Shown here piece after piece: positions 1-5,791 of a stretch of 8,370 bases of DNA. A model generated the notes under the pieces. It was not told the origin of the DNA and searched no databases. It was given only the letters and a program-made list of their open reading frames with translations. The DNA comes from Planctomycetota bacterium (lineage in GTDB: Bacteria > Planctomycetota > SZUA-567). Numbering within the stretch: the stretch's first letter is position 1; every line of letters starts with the position of its first letter. The DNA lies in NCBI GenBank assembly GCA_031278535.1, contig JAITKH010000074.1, positions 1 to 8,370 of the forward strand, read 5' to 3'. A program made the translations under genes and the position numbers.

Positions 1-149
1 TGATGCGGCATTCTGACCCGAAACCGACGACGGGGGTATATACTCATTTGCGCTTGGTTGACGAGGCGACGGAGTTTGCCAAGATTCCGGCTCTCATCCC
101 GATGGTAGGGCCGGACACCGAGACGGCGAAAGCGACCGGAACGGTATGA
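1..149 (+). CDS. Tyrosine recombinase/phage-type integrase, C-terminal fragment (5' end outside window)
   Basis: The gene enters from the left edge and stops at TGA 147-149. The visible 48 residues begin M-R-H-S-D-P-K and continue T-T-G-V-Y-T-H-L-R-L. In tyrosine recombinases the Arg/Gly-His-Ser-x segment carries the second conserved histidine, and the Tyr of the following x-Y-T-H motif is the nucleophile that attacks DNA. Both are present here, so this end of the catalytic domain looks intact. The frame is read from position 3, and the preceding codon is cut by the window edge. It points toward the 3' end of the tRNA-Arg gene about 100 bp away, the common arrangement for integrases of tRNA-targeting elements. 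Whether the upstream part is intact, and whether it is an island integrase or another tyrosine recombinase, cannot be seen. The family call is fairly secure; the role is inferred. Confidence 0.75.
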   Translation, partial: MRHSDPKPTTGVYTHLRLVDEATEFAKIPALIPMVGPDTETAKATGTV

Positions 150-203
150 AGACAACGAAATTTGCCGAAATCCGGAAAATTCTATCGGCAAGGCAACGCT
201 TCC

Positions 204-234
204 AAAAAAAGAACTCCTTGATAAGAAAGGAGTT
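204..234 (-). terminator. Rho-independent terminator of the tRNA-Arg gene
   Basis: On the minus strand a perfect 8-bp stem (AACTCCTT/AAGGAGTT, arms 227-234 and 212-219) with a 7-nt loop is followed one base later by seven T residues (complement of A 204-210). It lies 17 bp beyond the tRNA 3' end, in the right orientation to end the tRNA transcript. It may also insulate the tRNA from the convergent integrase gene. Confidence 0.8.
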
Positions 235-250
235 GTAAGAGAAATAAATT

Positions 251-327
251 TGGCGCGCCGGAGAGGAGTCGAACCCCTAGCCTTCAGATCCGTAGTCTGA
301 CGCTCTATCCAATTGAGCTACCAGCGC
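251..327 (-). tRNA. tRNA-Arg (anticodon ACG), CCA encoded
   Basis: The minus strand folds into a complete 77-nt cloverleaf. The acceptor stem GCGCTGG pairs with CCGGCGC (one T-G wobble). The D-arm contains TAGCTCAATTGGATAGAGC. The anticodon stem TCAGA/TCTGA encloses the loop CTACGGA with anticodon ACG. The T-arm contains GGTTCGACTCC, followed by discriminator G and an encoded CCA (complement of TGG 251-253). ACG tRNA-Arg is normally edited to ICG at the wobble position and reads CGU, CGC and CGA. Its 3' end faces the integrase fragment, so it is the likely attachment site of an element to the left. Confidence 0.95.
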
Positions 328-352
328 ACTCAGCATCCACCCGATCAAAACA

Positions 353-381
353 ACTATACGAAAACAGTAACGATTTTGCAA
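353..381 (-). promoter_or_regulatory. Sigma70-type promoter of tRNA-Arg
   Basis: On the minus strand a -35 box TTGCAA (381-376) is followed by exactly 17 bp and a -10 box TATAGT (358-353), five of six matches to consensus. Transcription would start near 346, giving a leader of about 20 nt before the mature tRNA 5' end at 327. Spacing, sequence and position all agree. Confidence 0.7.
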
Positions 382-406
382 TGGATTTCTCTTTTTTTGT
401 AATAAT
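376..406 (+). promoter_or_regulatory. Possible divergent promoter for the first secreted-protein gene
   Basis: The hexamer TTGCAA (376-381) is self-complementary, so it can also serve as a plus-strand -35. Downstream, TGTAATAAT (398-406) resembles an extended -10: TG, one base, then AATAAT with five of six consensus matches. The 19-bp spacer is longer than ideal, though extended -10 promoters tolerate poor -35 contacts. The next gene starts at 484, leaving a leader of about 70 nt. Confidence 0.35.
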
Positions 407-483
407 CCTGGCCGTTGAGCACTACAATGACATGGGATGCTTTTGCAGCCCGCATGATATCCGGGTGTAACGGAGGGAAAACC

Positions 484-960
484 ATGGTACGCGCCAGTTC
501 AGTGTTTCTCGCAACGGTATTCGCCTTGTCCAGCGCCGCCCTGGCCCTGGACGCCAACGATATTATCCTGTTGAGCCGCAATGGAGTGTCGGACGCCGTT
601 ATCATCAATATGGTACAAAATCAGGGACTGTCCCGCCCCTTGACCACCCAGGATGTCGTGCAACTCAACGCCAACGGCGTTTCTTCCGAGCTTTTGGAAT
701 ATCTTACAAGATCCGGGGCAGCGATTGGACAACCCCCAATTGTCGCCTCCCCCGTCCAGCCGCCGGTAATAGTGACGACTGTTCCTCCAACCAGCTATTA
801 CTACTCCCACCCCGGATACGTCTATGCCCCCCGTTATTATGGCCCGCCGAGACGCGGCGGATTGTTCTTCGATTTTTCCTTTGGCGGCAGGCGCCATCGC
901 GGCGGTCCTCCTCCCCGTCGTCACGGCGGCCCGCCACGCCATAGGCCAAGGAGACGCTGA
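484..960 (+). CDS. Small secreted repeat protein with Pro/Tyr linker and Arg/Gly-rich tail
   Basis: This is a 158-residue protein of unknown function. ATG 484 is chosen because CGGAGGG lies 7 bp upstream and the protein then opens with a classic signal peptide (hydrophobic 6-21, cleavage predicted after A-L-A at 19-21). A longer in-frame start at 415 would bury that signal. The mature part has two tandem helical units, about 23-48 and 53-78, each of the form D-[IV]-x-x-L-x-x-x-G-V-S followed by a hydrophobic helix. A Pro/Val/Tyr-rich linker follows (83-122), then a very basic tail from about 123 to the end with G-L-F-F-D-F-S-F-G at 126-134 and many Arg, His, Gly and Pro. There is no lipobox cysteine. 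It shares this plan with the gene at 1803. The repeat type recalls uncharacterised envelope proteins of PVC-group bacteria. The tail could bind an anionic envelope polymer; that is inference. Confidence 0.8.
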   Translation: MVRASSVFLATVFALSSAALALDANDIILLSRNGVSDAVIINMVQNQGLSRPLTTQDVVQLNANGVSSELLEYLTRSGAAIGQPPIVASPVQPPVIVTTVPPTSYYYSHPGYVYAPRYYGPPRRGGLFFDFSFGGRRHRGGPPPRRHGGPPRHRPRRR

Positions 961-1164
961 GCGAACATGGCAACAGCGAAGCGAAACGATGGAAATGCAT
1001 TGCGCCGGTTTTTGTTTTTGCAATTGCTGTACAATTCAACTGTTGTCAAAACTCCATATGCAGGCAGTCGTTCCCGGAGGGAAGAGGCAAAACGCGGGTT
1101 CCTGATAACAACTGAAACAGCAAAAAGTTGCGAAATTCGAAACCAGCGCGGCGCATTGAAAATA

Positions 1165-1230
1165 TGCCCGCGTCGGCCTGAAAATGTGAAAGCCCCTCCG
1201 CTCGAAAAGCACAATTTCAGGCCGAGGGCA
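1165..1230. repeat. Long imperfect inverted repeat (hairpin) in the intergenic region
   Basis: The arms 1173-1188 and 1210-1225 are complementary over 16 bp with one mismatch and enclose a 21-nt loop. Beyond a 3-nt bulge (GCG 1170-1172), TGCCC 1165-1169 pairs with GGGCA 1226-1230, extending the stem to 21 bp. No T-run follows on the plus strand, so it is not an ordinary terminator of the upstream gene. On the minus strand it is followed by TATTTTC, a weak T-tract. It could be a structured 5' leader, an RNA-processing site, a small dispersed repeat or part of an unannotated sRNA. Confidence 0.7.
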
Positions 1231-1237
1231 AAGGATA

Positions 1238-1265
1238 TTGTAGTTTGCTTCATGAATGATAAAAT
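1238..1265 (+). promoter_or_regulatory. Weak candidate promoter before the FMN-binding gene
   Basis: TTGTAG (three of six -35 matches), a 16-bp spacer and TAAAAT (five of six -10 matches) sit about 40-70 bp upstream of the start codon and just after the long hairpin. The -35 is poor, so this is only a suggestion. Confidence 0.25.
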
Positions 1266-1307
1266 ACCAAACGTTTGGATCCACGACTCTGACGGATGGT
1301 TACCGAC

Positions 1308-1739
1308 ATGAACGCGATGAACCCTTTTTTTCGTCGGCGCCGGCTATTGGGTGCGATAGTTCTTGTTTTACTGTTAACGGGAGGGGGATTCGGAATTTAT
1401 GCCCTGTTCCGGGTCCGGGCGTATGAGCAGAAAGTGGCTGCTACGCGTTTTTCGGGAATCAGCCCAACCGTTGTGAAAGATGGCGTGTATCATGGGGAGT
1501 ATGACGCGGATCTCATTGCGGCCCGCGCCGAAGTCACTGTTCAGAACGGCAAGCTGACCCGAATCCGGTTATTGGATTACCGGCACGGCAGAGGTGAAAC
1601 GGCACTCGCGATCCTTGATGAAATGGTGCGCCGTCAACGTCTTGATGTGGATGTAATTGCCGGGGCGACCAATTCTTGCATAGTGATTCGAAAAGCGGCG
1701 GAACTCGCCCTGGAATCGGCTCGCTCCCGTGACGGCTGA
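1308..1739 (+). CDS. Membrane-anchored FMN-binding-domain protein (likely covalently flavinylated)
   Basis: This 143-residue protein has a short basic N-terminus (R9-R12), one transmembrane helix at about 13-34, and an extracytoplasmic FMN-binding domain. The domain opens with D-G-V-Y-H-G-E-Y (58-65), continues with the V-x-V-x-x-G-K-L strand typical of the family, and ends with D-V-I-A-G-A-T-N-S (115-123). That last segment fits the ApbE target pattern D-x-x-(S/T)-G-A-T except for Ala at the S/T position; Thr121 would carry FMN through a phosphoester bond. Such proteins usually relay electrons at or outside the membrane. In-frame ATGs exist at 1296, 1308 and 1317, none with a strong Shine-Dalgarno; 1308 is a compromise. 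It lies 63 bp before the next secreted-protein gene and is probably co-transcribed with it. Its electron partners are not in view. Domain call good, start uncertain. Confidence 0.82.
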   Translation: MNAMNPFFRRRRLLGAIVLVLLLTGGGFGIYALFRVRAYEQKVAATRFSGISPTVVKDGVYHGEYDADLIAARAEVTVQNGKLTRIRLLDYRHGRGETALAILDEMVRRQRLDVDVIAGATNSCIVIRKAAELALESARSRDG

Positions 1740-1790
1740 CCTGGGTGTTTACCATTCTTTCAATAACAGGCGGCGTGGCATTCAATGAAA

Positions 1791-1796
1791 AAGGAG
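1791..1796 (+). promoter_or_regulatory. Shine-Dalgarno that decides the start at 1803
   Basis: AAGGAG lies 6 bp before ATG 1803. An alternative in-frame ATG at 1785 would place this site inside the coding region and has only weak AGGCGG upstream. The 1803 start is therefore preferred. Confidence 0.7.
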
Positions 1797-1802
1797 TCCG
1801 TG

Positions 1803-2687
1803 ATGATTTTTCCCCCGAAAACTGTCAGGCGCAAGGCATTCCTTGCGGCAATGGGCGCTTCCCTGTTCATCCTGCTTGACGTGTCGGGCGCCCAAGCCCT
1901 TGATTCAAGCGATGTGAAAAATCTGATTCGGAACCGGGTCCCGGAGGAGACGATAATCAATATCGTCAAGGCGGACGGAACGATCTTTGTCACGCTCGAG
2001 GAAGCGGACGAGTTCCGCGCCATGGGCGCCTCGGAAAACCTGGTGACGGCGCTGCGGCCCACGCCCACGAGCGCTCCGCCGATCGGGACGCCCGTTTCCG
2101 CGCCCCCGGCGGCAATCCAGACACTGGAGGCCGGGCAGGCGGTCGTTGCCGTTCCAGCCTCCCCACCCGCCGCCTATCCGCCGCGCCAGGATAAGGAAGG
2201 TTGGCTTGCCATCTCCAACCACGATTGGATTCCCTATTATGTATCGGTAAATGTGGGCGACAAGAGGATTTTTATCAGCCGCCACGGTGCCGGCGGCGCC
2301 CCGGTCGAATCGGGGCAGAGCATTGCCCTTGCCCTGCGGAAAGAGGAATACAGGCTTTATGGCGACAGCGGCCGTGATCTCAAAATCAAAATACGGGAGG
2401 GCGAGACCACCACGTTGTCCTTCACTCCTTTCGGCCTGGCCGGAAATAGCGGCATGACGGGAGTTGCGACGGATCGGGAAAGGACGCGATCCGAAACGCT
2501 TTTCGACATGTACACCCCCCCGCCAGCCGTAATTGTACAGGAGCCGGCGCCGATCATCATCCAGGAAGCGCCAGTCTATGTCGTTCCCGGTCCCCCGCCC
2601 TATTATTACCATCGTCCGCCTCCCCCGTTCTTCCGTCATCGGGGCAGACGCGGAGGCGGGGGATTGTATTTCCAATTCGGCCGTTGA
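1803..2687 (+). CDS. Secreted protein with N-terminal helical repeats, central beta-rich domain and Gly/aromatic tail
   Basis: This is a 294-residue exported protein of unknown function. The signal peptide runs from 1 to about 32 (basic K6-K11, hydrophobic 12-29, cleavage after A-Q-A). Residues 33-85 hold two degenerate copies of the helical repeat seen in the gene at 484; both mature proteins begin L-D-x-x-D and share R-N-x-V and I-I-N-[IM]-V. A Pro/Ala linker (86-130) leads to a beta-rich domain, about 133-215, with alternating hydrophobic strands and E-G-E-T-T-T-L-S-F near its end. I do not recognise this domain. A Pro/Val/Tyr segment follows (238-277), then a basic tail R-R-G-G-G-G-L-Y-F-Q-F-G-R (282-294), matching the tail logic of the shorter paralogue. 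The C-terminal codons end 2 bp before the convergent proC stop. Probably an envelope or surface protein; function unknown. Confidence 0.82.
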   Translation: MIFPPKTVRRKAFLAAMGASLFILLDVSGAQALDSSDVKNLIRNRVPEETIINIVKADGTIFVTLEEADEFRAMGASENLVTALRPTPTSAPPIGTPVSAPPAAIQTLEAGQAVVAVPASPPAAYPPRQDKEGWLAISNHDWIPYYVSVNVGDKRIFISRHGAGGAPVESGQSIALALRKEEYRLYGDSGRDLKIKIREGETTTLSFTPFGLAGNSGMTGVATDRERTRSETLFDMYTPPPAVIVQEPAPIIIQEAPVYVVPGPPPYYYHRPPPPFFRHRGRRGGGGLYFQFGR

Positions 2688-2689
2688 AG

Positions 2690-3508
2690 TCAGGCATCGC
2701 GCCCGAGTTGGACGCTTCTGTCCCGCGCCGCCCTCAGCGCTTCGATCACCGTTTCGGCAAACCTGCCCGCGTCGAAAATTCGAAGCGCCTCGGCGGTGGT
2801 GCCTCCCTTGCTGGTGACCCGGGACCGCAAATCTTCCGGATCGCCTCCGCGAGCCAGCATTTCCGCCGCGCCGCGAAGGGTATTCACGGTAAGCAGTTTG
2901 GCCGTATCGGGGGAAAGACCGACAGCGACACCGCCGGCGATGAGCATTTCGGCAAAGCGGAAAAGATAGGCCGGACCGCTGCCGGAAAGGGCGGTTACGG
3001 CATCAAGTTGATCTTCCGGCAATTCTATCGCCGTGCCGGCGGCGGAAAAGAGGGCGCTGACCATCCGCATCTCGGCGTCGCCGGCTCCAGGTCCCCGGGA
3101 CAGACAGGACATGCCGAACCCGACCAGAAGCGGGGTATTCGGCATGACGCGGACTATTTTTACTCCTGGCGCCAGAAGATTCTCCAATGACCGGGTGGGA
3201 ACGCCGGCAACGATGCTGATCGCCAACGTTCCCGCCCGGATCGCCGGCCTGACGCCGGTCGCCGCCTGCTGCAGGCTCTGCGGCTTGATAGACAGGAGGA
3301 CGGCCTCGCAGCCCGCCGTCTCGGTGACGCTCGCCGGCCTGAATCCAAGCGACGCGAAAAGCGAAAGTCGTTCCGGAAGGGGGTCGTAAGCCAGAATCCC
3401 ATCCGGAGCAATCAGGCCGGCGGCAGTCACTCCTCTGGCGATGGCTTCCGCCATATTGCCGGCTCCGATGATGCCAAGCCTTTTTCCCGCCCAGGGATTG
3501 TCCGGCAT
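2690..3508 (-). CDS. proC: Pyrroline-5-carboxylate reductase
   Basis: This enzyme reduces 1-pyrroline-5-carboxylate to L-proline with NAD(P)H, the last step of proline synthesis, in the cytoplasm. The 272-residue protein has the usual family length. The Rossmann fold opens with G-I-I-G-A-G-N-M-A (12-20). The family motifs V-M-P-N-T-P (121-126), A-L-S-G-S-G-P-A-Y (173-181) and the C-terminal signature V-T-S-K-G-G-T-T-A-E-A-L (231-242) are all present and uninterrupted. The start at 3508 puts the Rossmann fold near the N-terminus and has AAAGGA about 10 bp upstream. The same frame stays open to 3706 but adds an unrelated N-terminus. It lies downstream of the ABC importer with a 219-bp gap, so a separate promoter is likely. 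It converges with the plus-strand gene, leaving no room for a dedicated terminator. Confidence 0.95.
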   Translation of the reverse strand: MPDNPWAGKRLGIIGAGNMAEAIARGVTAAGLIAPDGILAYDPLPERLSLFASLGFRPASVTETAGCEAVLLSIKPQSLQQAATGVRPAIRAGTLAISIVAGVPTRSLENLLAPGVKIVRVMPNTPLLVGFGMSCLSRGPGAGDAEMRMVSALFSAAGTAIELPEDQLDAVTALSGSGPAYLFRFAEMLIAGGVAVGLSPDTAKLLTVNTLRGAAEMLARGGDPEDLRSRVTSKGGTTAEALRIFDAGRFAETVIEALRAARDRSVQLGRDA

Positions 3509-3727
3509 GCCTGCTCTTTCCTTTCTGCCGTTTTGTTCCGACAACCGATGCCCTTGTACCGGTTTTTCCACAAGAAAAACATCCTCATACGCATCGCAAT
3601 GGTCAAAAACACGCTGCGCCATCCGACAATGGGGGAAACAGAAGCAAATGCGGCGCAATTTGACAGCAGGTTCCCAGGGCGCACACCCCTGCAAAATCCA
3701 AATCAAAGATGCGCACTTTGTGGGCCA
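3509..3727 (-). other. Intergenic region between the binding-protein gene and proC
   Basis: No gene is supported here. It holds a 7-bp inverted repeat, GTTTTTC/GAAAAAC with a 5-nt loop (3562-3580), overlapped by CTTGT/ACAAG (3553-3574), and a 5-bp CAGGG/CCCTG hairpin (3675-3691) without a T-run. On the minus strand TTGACC (3606-3601) could be a -35 for proC, but no good -10 follows. Neither hairpin is a convincing terminator for the importer operon. Confidence 0.4.
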
Positions 3728-4678
3728 CTATAGTTCTCCACCAAAAACCGTCAGGGTGATCGTGGGGAGAACCTCGTCCAGGTTTGCCTTGGACACCAGG
3801 ATAATGGGAACCATGACCTCCTTGGGTACCGTCTCCCCCTTGAGATGCCGGATCAAGGTTTTCCCGGATTCGGCTCCCATCAGGTAGGGCTGCTGCATGC
3901 CCACGGCCAACAACCTGCCGTCGCGAATGTACTCTATGAATTCGGGCATTCCGTCAAACCCGAAGAGCATGACGGTGGAGCCCATGCGCGAGGTCTGAAT
4001 GGCGCGCACCGCCCCGACCGAAGGGGCGTCGGAATGAATGAAAAGGCCCTTGATATCCGGGTTGGCGGTCAGCATGTCCTGGACATATTTGAATGTCTCC
4101 TCGGCCGTGTAGAGTTGCATTTGCTTGAGATCCACCTCGACGGCGCCGATTTCCTCCATGGCCTTGCGCCAGCCGCCCGCCCGTTTCTGGCCGTTAGCCC
4201 GGGCAAGGGAGAGGGAAACCTGACCGACTTCGGGTTTTTCCAGCCCTTTTTCCTTGAACAGGCGCACCGCTTCCGCGCCAACCTGCTCCGCTCCCTCAAA
4301 GTTGTCGGAAATAATGAAAGAAACGTAGTCCCCGGAATCGGTGCCAATATCCGCAATGACCACGGGAATGCCGGCCTGCCCGGCCATCTGCAGGATGCGC
4401 GGGGCTGTGGAAGAATCGGTAGGGGAAATGAGGATGCCGTCCACTTTGCGGGAGATGGCGTCCTGGACATTGGAAAGCTGGCGGGCCGCGTCGTTGGTGG
4501 AATCGTAGGCGGTGACTGTATAGCCTTCCTTCTCCGCCTCGGATTCTATTCCTTTAAGAAGATAGCGCCAGAACGGCACATCAAGGGATGGCGTCAGATA
4601 CACAATCTCGCCGGAGCGGCCTGCCGTAATCAGCAGGGGCAGAACGAACAGCAGGGGAAACAGAAAACGCTTGATCAT
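3728..4678 (-). CDS. Sugar-type ABC importer periplasmic binding protein (RbsB-like)
   Basis: This 316-residue periplasmic protein captures a small ligand, probably a sugar or related polyol, and delivers it to the permease. The signal peptide is at about 1-22, with no lipobox cysteine, so the protein should be soluble in the periplasm. The fold is the class I (Peripla_BP_4) type: a first strand E-I-V-Y-L-T-P followed by x-F-W near 36-37, then D-G-I-L-I-S-P-T-D (80-88), G-I-P-V-V-I-A-D (103-110), F-G-F-D-G (239-243) and Q-Q-P-Y-x-M-G (262-268), all typical of ribose/galactose-type proteins. The start at 4678 is fixed by a perfect AAGGAGG 7 bp upstream. It is the last gene of an ATPase, permease, binding-protein operon and is separated from the permease by 98 bp. 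The actual ligand cannot be read from sequence. Confidence 0.9.
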   Translation of the reverse strand: MIKRFLFPLLFVLPLLITAGRSGEIVYLTPSLDVPFWRYLLKGIESEAEKEGYTVTAYDSTNDAARQLSNVQDAISRKVDGILISPTDSSTAPRILQMAGQAGIPVVIADIGTDSGDYVSFIISDNFEGAEQVGAEAVRLFKEKGLEKPEVGQVSLSLARANGQKRAGGWRKAMEEIGAVEVDLKQMQLYTAEETFKYVQDMLTANPDIKGLFIHSDAPSVGAVRAIQTSRMGSTVMLFGFDGMPEFIEYIRDGRLLAVGMQQPYLMGAESGKTLIRHLKGETVPKEVMVPIILVSKANLDEVLPTITLTVFGGEL

Positions 4679-4776
4679 AATCCGCCTCCTTTTCCGAAAA
4701 AACTTGCCTTCCTCGGCTAACGGCAACATGCCGTCGGCCGGACGAATACAAACGCCGCCCATTGTCCGCTTGCGGT
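4679..4776 (-). promoter_or_regulatory. Intercistronic hairpin and strong ribosome site before the binding-protein gene
   Basis: The 98-bp gap contains a perfect 5-bp hairpin ACGGC/GCCGT (4720-4734, loop 5 nt), extendable by wobble pairs. About 20 nt further along the minus strand comes a run of six T (4696-4691 region), then AAGGAGG. Such hairpins between permease and binding-protein genes can tune the excess of binding protein. The hairpin is seen; the role is inferred. Confidence 0.35.
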
Positions 4777-5754
4777 TCAATCCCTCCCCTTGCGAAAGAG
4801 CCGTTCCACCAGGAGAGCGGCGACAATAACCAGGCCCACAGCCGTCCCTTGCCAATAGGCGTTGACTTTCATAAGATTCAGGCCGTTGCGGATAAGCACC
4901 AGCACCAGTACGCCCATAAAGGTGCCAATAATGGAACCTCGCCCGCCGGACAGGCTGCCGCCGCCAATGACCACCGAGGCGATAGCGTCCATTTCCATGC
5001 CGGTACCGGCAACCACATCGACGGAGAGGATGCGTCCTGCCAGAAATATTCCCGCGACGGCAGCGCCGAAACCAGACAGGGAGTAGCAAAGAATTTTCGT
5101 TCGATCCACGGCAATTCCGGCCAGGCGCGCCGCTTCCTCGTTGGAACCGATGGCGTAAATGGAGCGGCCTGTCTTGGTGCGGTTGAGGAAAAGCCAGGTG
5201 ACCAGATAGAAGGACAGCAGACAGAGGAAATTGATCGGGATGCCGAGGAATTCGGCATTCCCGAGTTCCTCGACGAATCGCGGCAGGGTGGAAATCGACT
5301 TGGCGTTGGACATGACGTAGCATTGGGACCGTCCGATGGTCATCAGGCCCAAGGTCGCTACAAAAGGCGCCAGGCCAGCTTTGGCCACAAGGAATCCGCT
5401 GACGCTTCCCGCCAGGGTTCCCGTGAGTAAACAAACGGCAATCCCGCCGATGGCACCAATGCCCCAATTGCCGAAGGATATGCCCAGGAGAATGGCTGAA
5501 ATGCCCAGAATCGATCCGACTGCCAAGTCGATTCCGCCTGTAAGAATAACGAGCGACGCGCCGATGGAGGCAATGCCGATGGTTACGGTTTGATCCATAA
5601 GATTGTAAAGATTGACCGGGGTACTGAAATGGGGGGAAACCAGGGACAACGCCAACGCCAGGAGAATAACCAATCCCAGCATGCGCAGTTCCAGTTGCGC
5701 CCCGCGCCAGAAACGCCGTATAAAGGAGGGTACGGTGGAACCGGACATTTCCAT
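4777..5754 (-). CDS. Sugar-type ABC importer permease (RbsC-like, CUT2/BPD_transp_2 family)
   Basis: This 325-residue inner-membrane protein is probably a homodimer forming the translocation path. It has about eight to ten hydrophobic segments starting near residue 25. Family landmarks are L-T-G-G-I-D-L-A-V-G-S (71-81), P-F-V-A-T-L-G (130-136), Y-A-I-G-S-N-E-E-A-A-R-L-A-G-I (200-214) and M-D-A-I-A-S-V-V-I-G-G-G-S-L-S-G-G-R-G-S (255-274); the last corresponds to the cytoplasmic coupling region contacting the ATPase. The length agrees with RbsC. The start at 5754 is preferred because AAAAAGG lies 8 bp upstream. A longer frame from 5829 would overlap the ATPase gene by 38 bp, has no ribosome site, and adds a polar stretch unlike the family. 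A second ATG lies two codons downstream. The gap to the ATPase stop is 37 bp, consistent with one transcript. Confidence 0.92.
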   Translation of the reverse strand: MEMSGSTVPSFIRRFWRGAQLELRMLGLVILLALALSLVSPHFSTPVNLYNLMDQTVTIGIASIGASLVILTGGIDLAVGSILGISAILLGISFGNWGIGAIGGIAVCLLTGTLAGSVSGFLVAKAGLAPFVATLGLMTIGRSQCYVMSNAKSISTLPRFVEELGNAEFLGIPINFLCLLSFYLVTWLFLNRTKTGRSIYAIGSNEEAARLAGIAVDRTKILCYSLSGFGAAVAGIFLAGRILSVDVVAGTGMEMDAIASVVIGGGSLSGGRGSIIGTFMGVLVLVLIRNGLNLMKVNAYWQGTAVGLVIVAALLVERLFRKGRD

Positions 5755-5791
5755 CAGATGCGCCTTTTTCCCAGCGGCAAGAATGCGTGCT

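Larger units (their letters stand above)
961..1307 (+). other. Intergenic region of about 350 bp between two co-oriented genes
   Basis: I see no convincing gene here. A 114-codon open frame (967-1311) has no homology I recognise, no good ribosome site, and mixed composition. The left part has a T-rich run (1009-1019) without a strong hairpin before it. The middle holds the long imperfect inverted repeat listed separately. Near the right end TTGTAG (1238-1243), 16 bp and TAAAAT (1260-1265) make a weak candidate promoter for the FMN-binding gene. Confidence 0.5.

Noticed and set aside
967..1311. A 114-codon plus-strand frame in the intergenic region
   Set aside because: No good ribosome site, no motif, crosses the long hairpin and runs over the next gene's start.
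1905..2675. A 256-codon minus-strand frame opposite the second secreted protein
   Set aside because: Low-complexity Gly/Arg-rich shadow of the Pro-rich coding sequence; the plus strand has the signal peptide and ribosome site.
3562..3580. GTTTTTC/GAAAAAC inverted repeat as a terminator of the importer operon
   Set aside because: The stem is A/T-only apart from its end pairs and is not followed by a T-run; too weak for a terminator call.
3845..5430. Long plus-strand frames opposite the binding protein and permease
   Set aside because: They are complements of confidently identified genes, with no homology of their own.
4679..5467. Upstream extension of the binding-protein frame by 263 codons
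   Set aside because: It overlaps the permease gene in another frame, has no domain, and the real start at 4678 has a perfect Shine-Dalgarno and a signal peptide.
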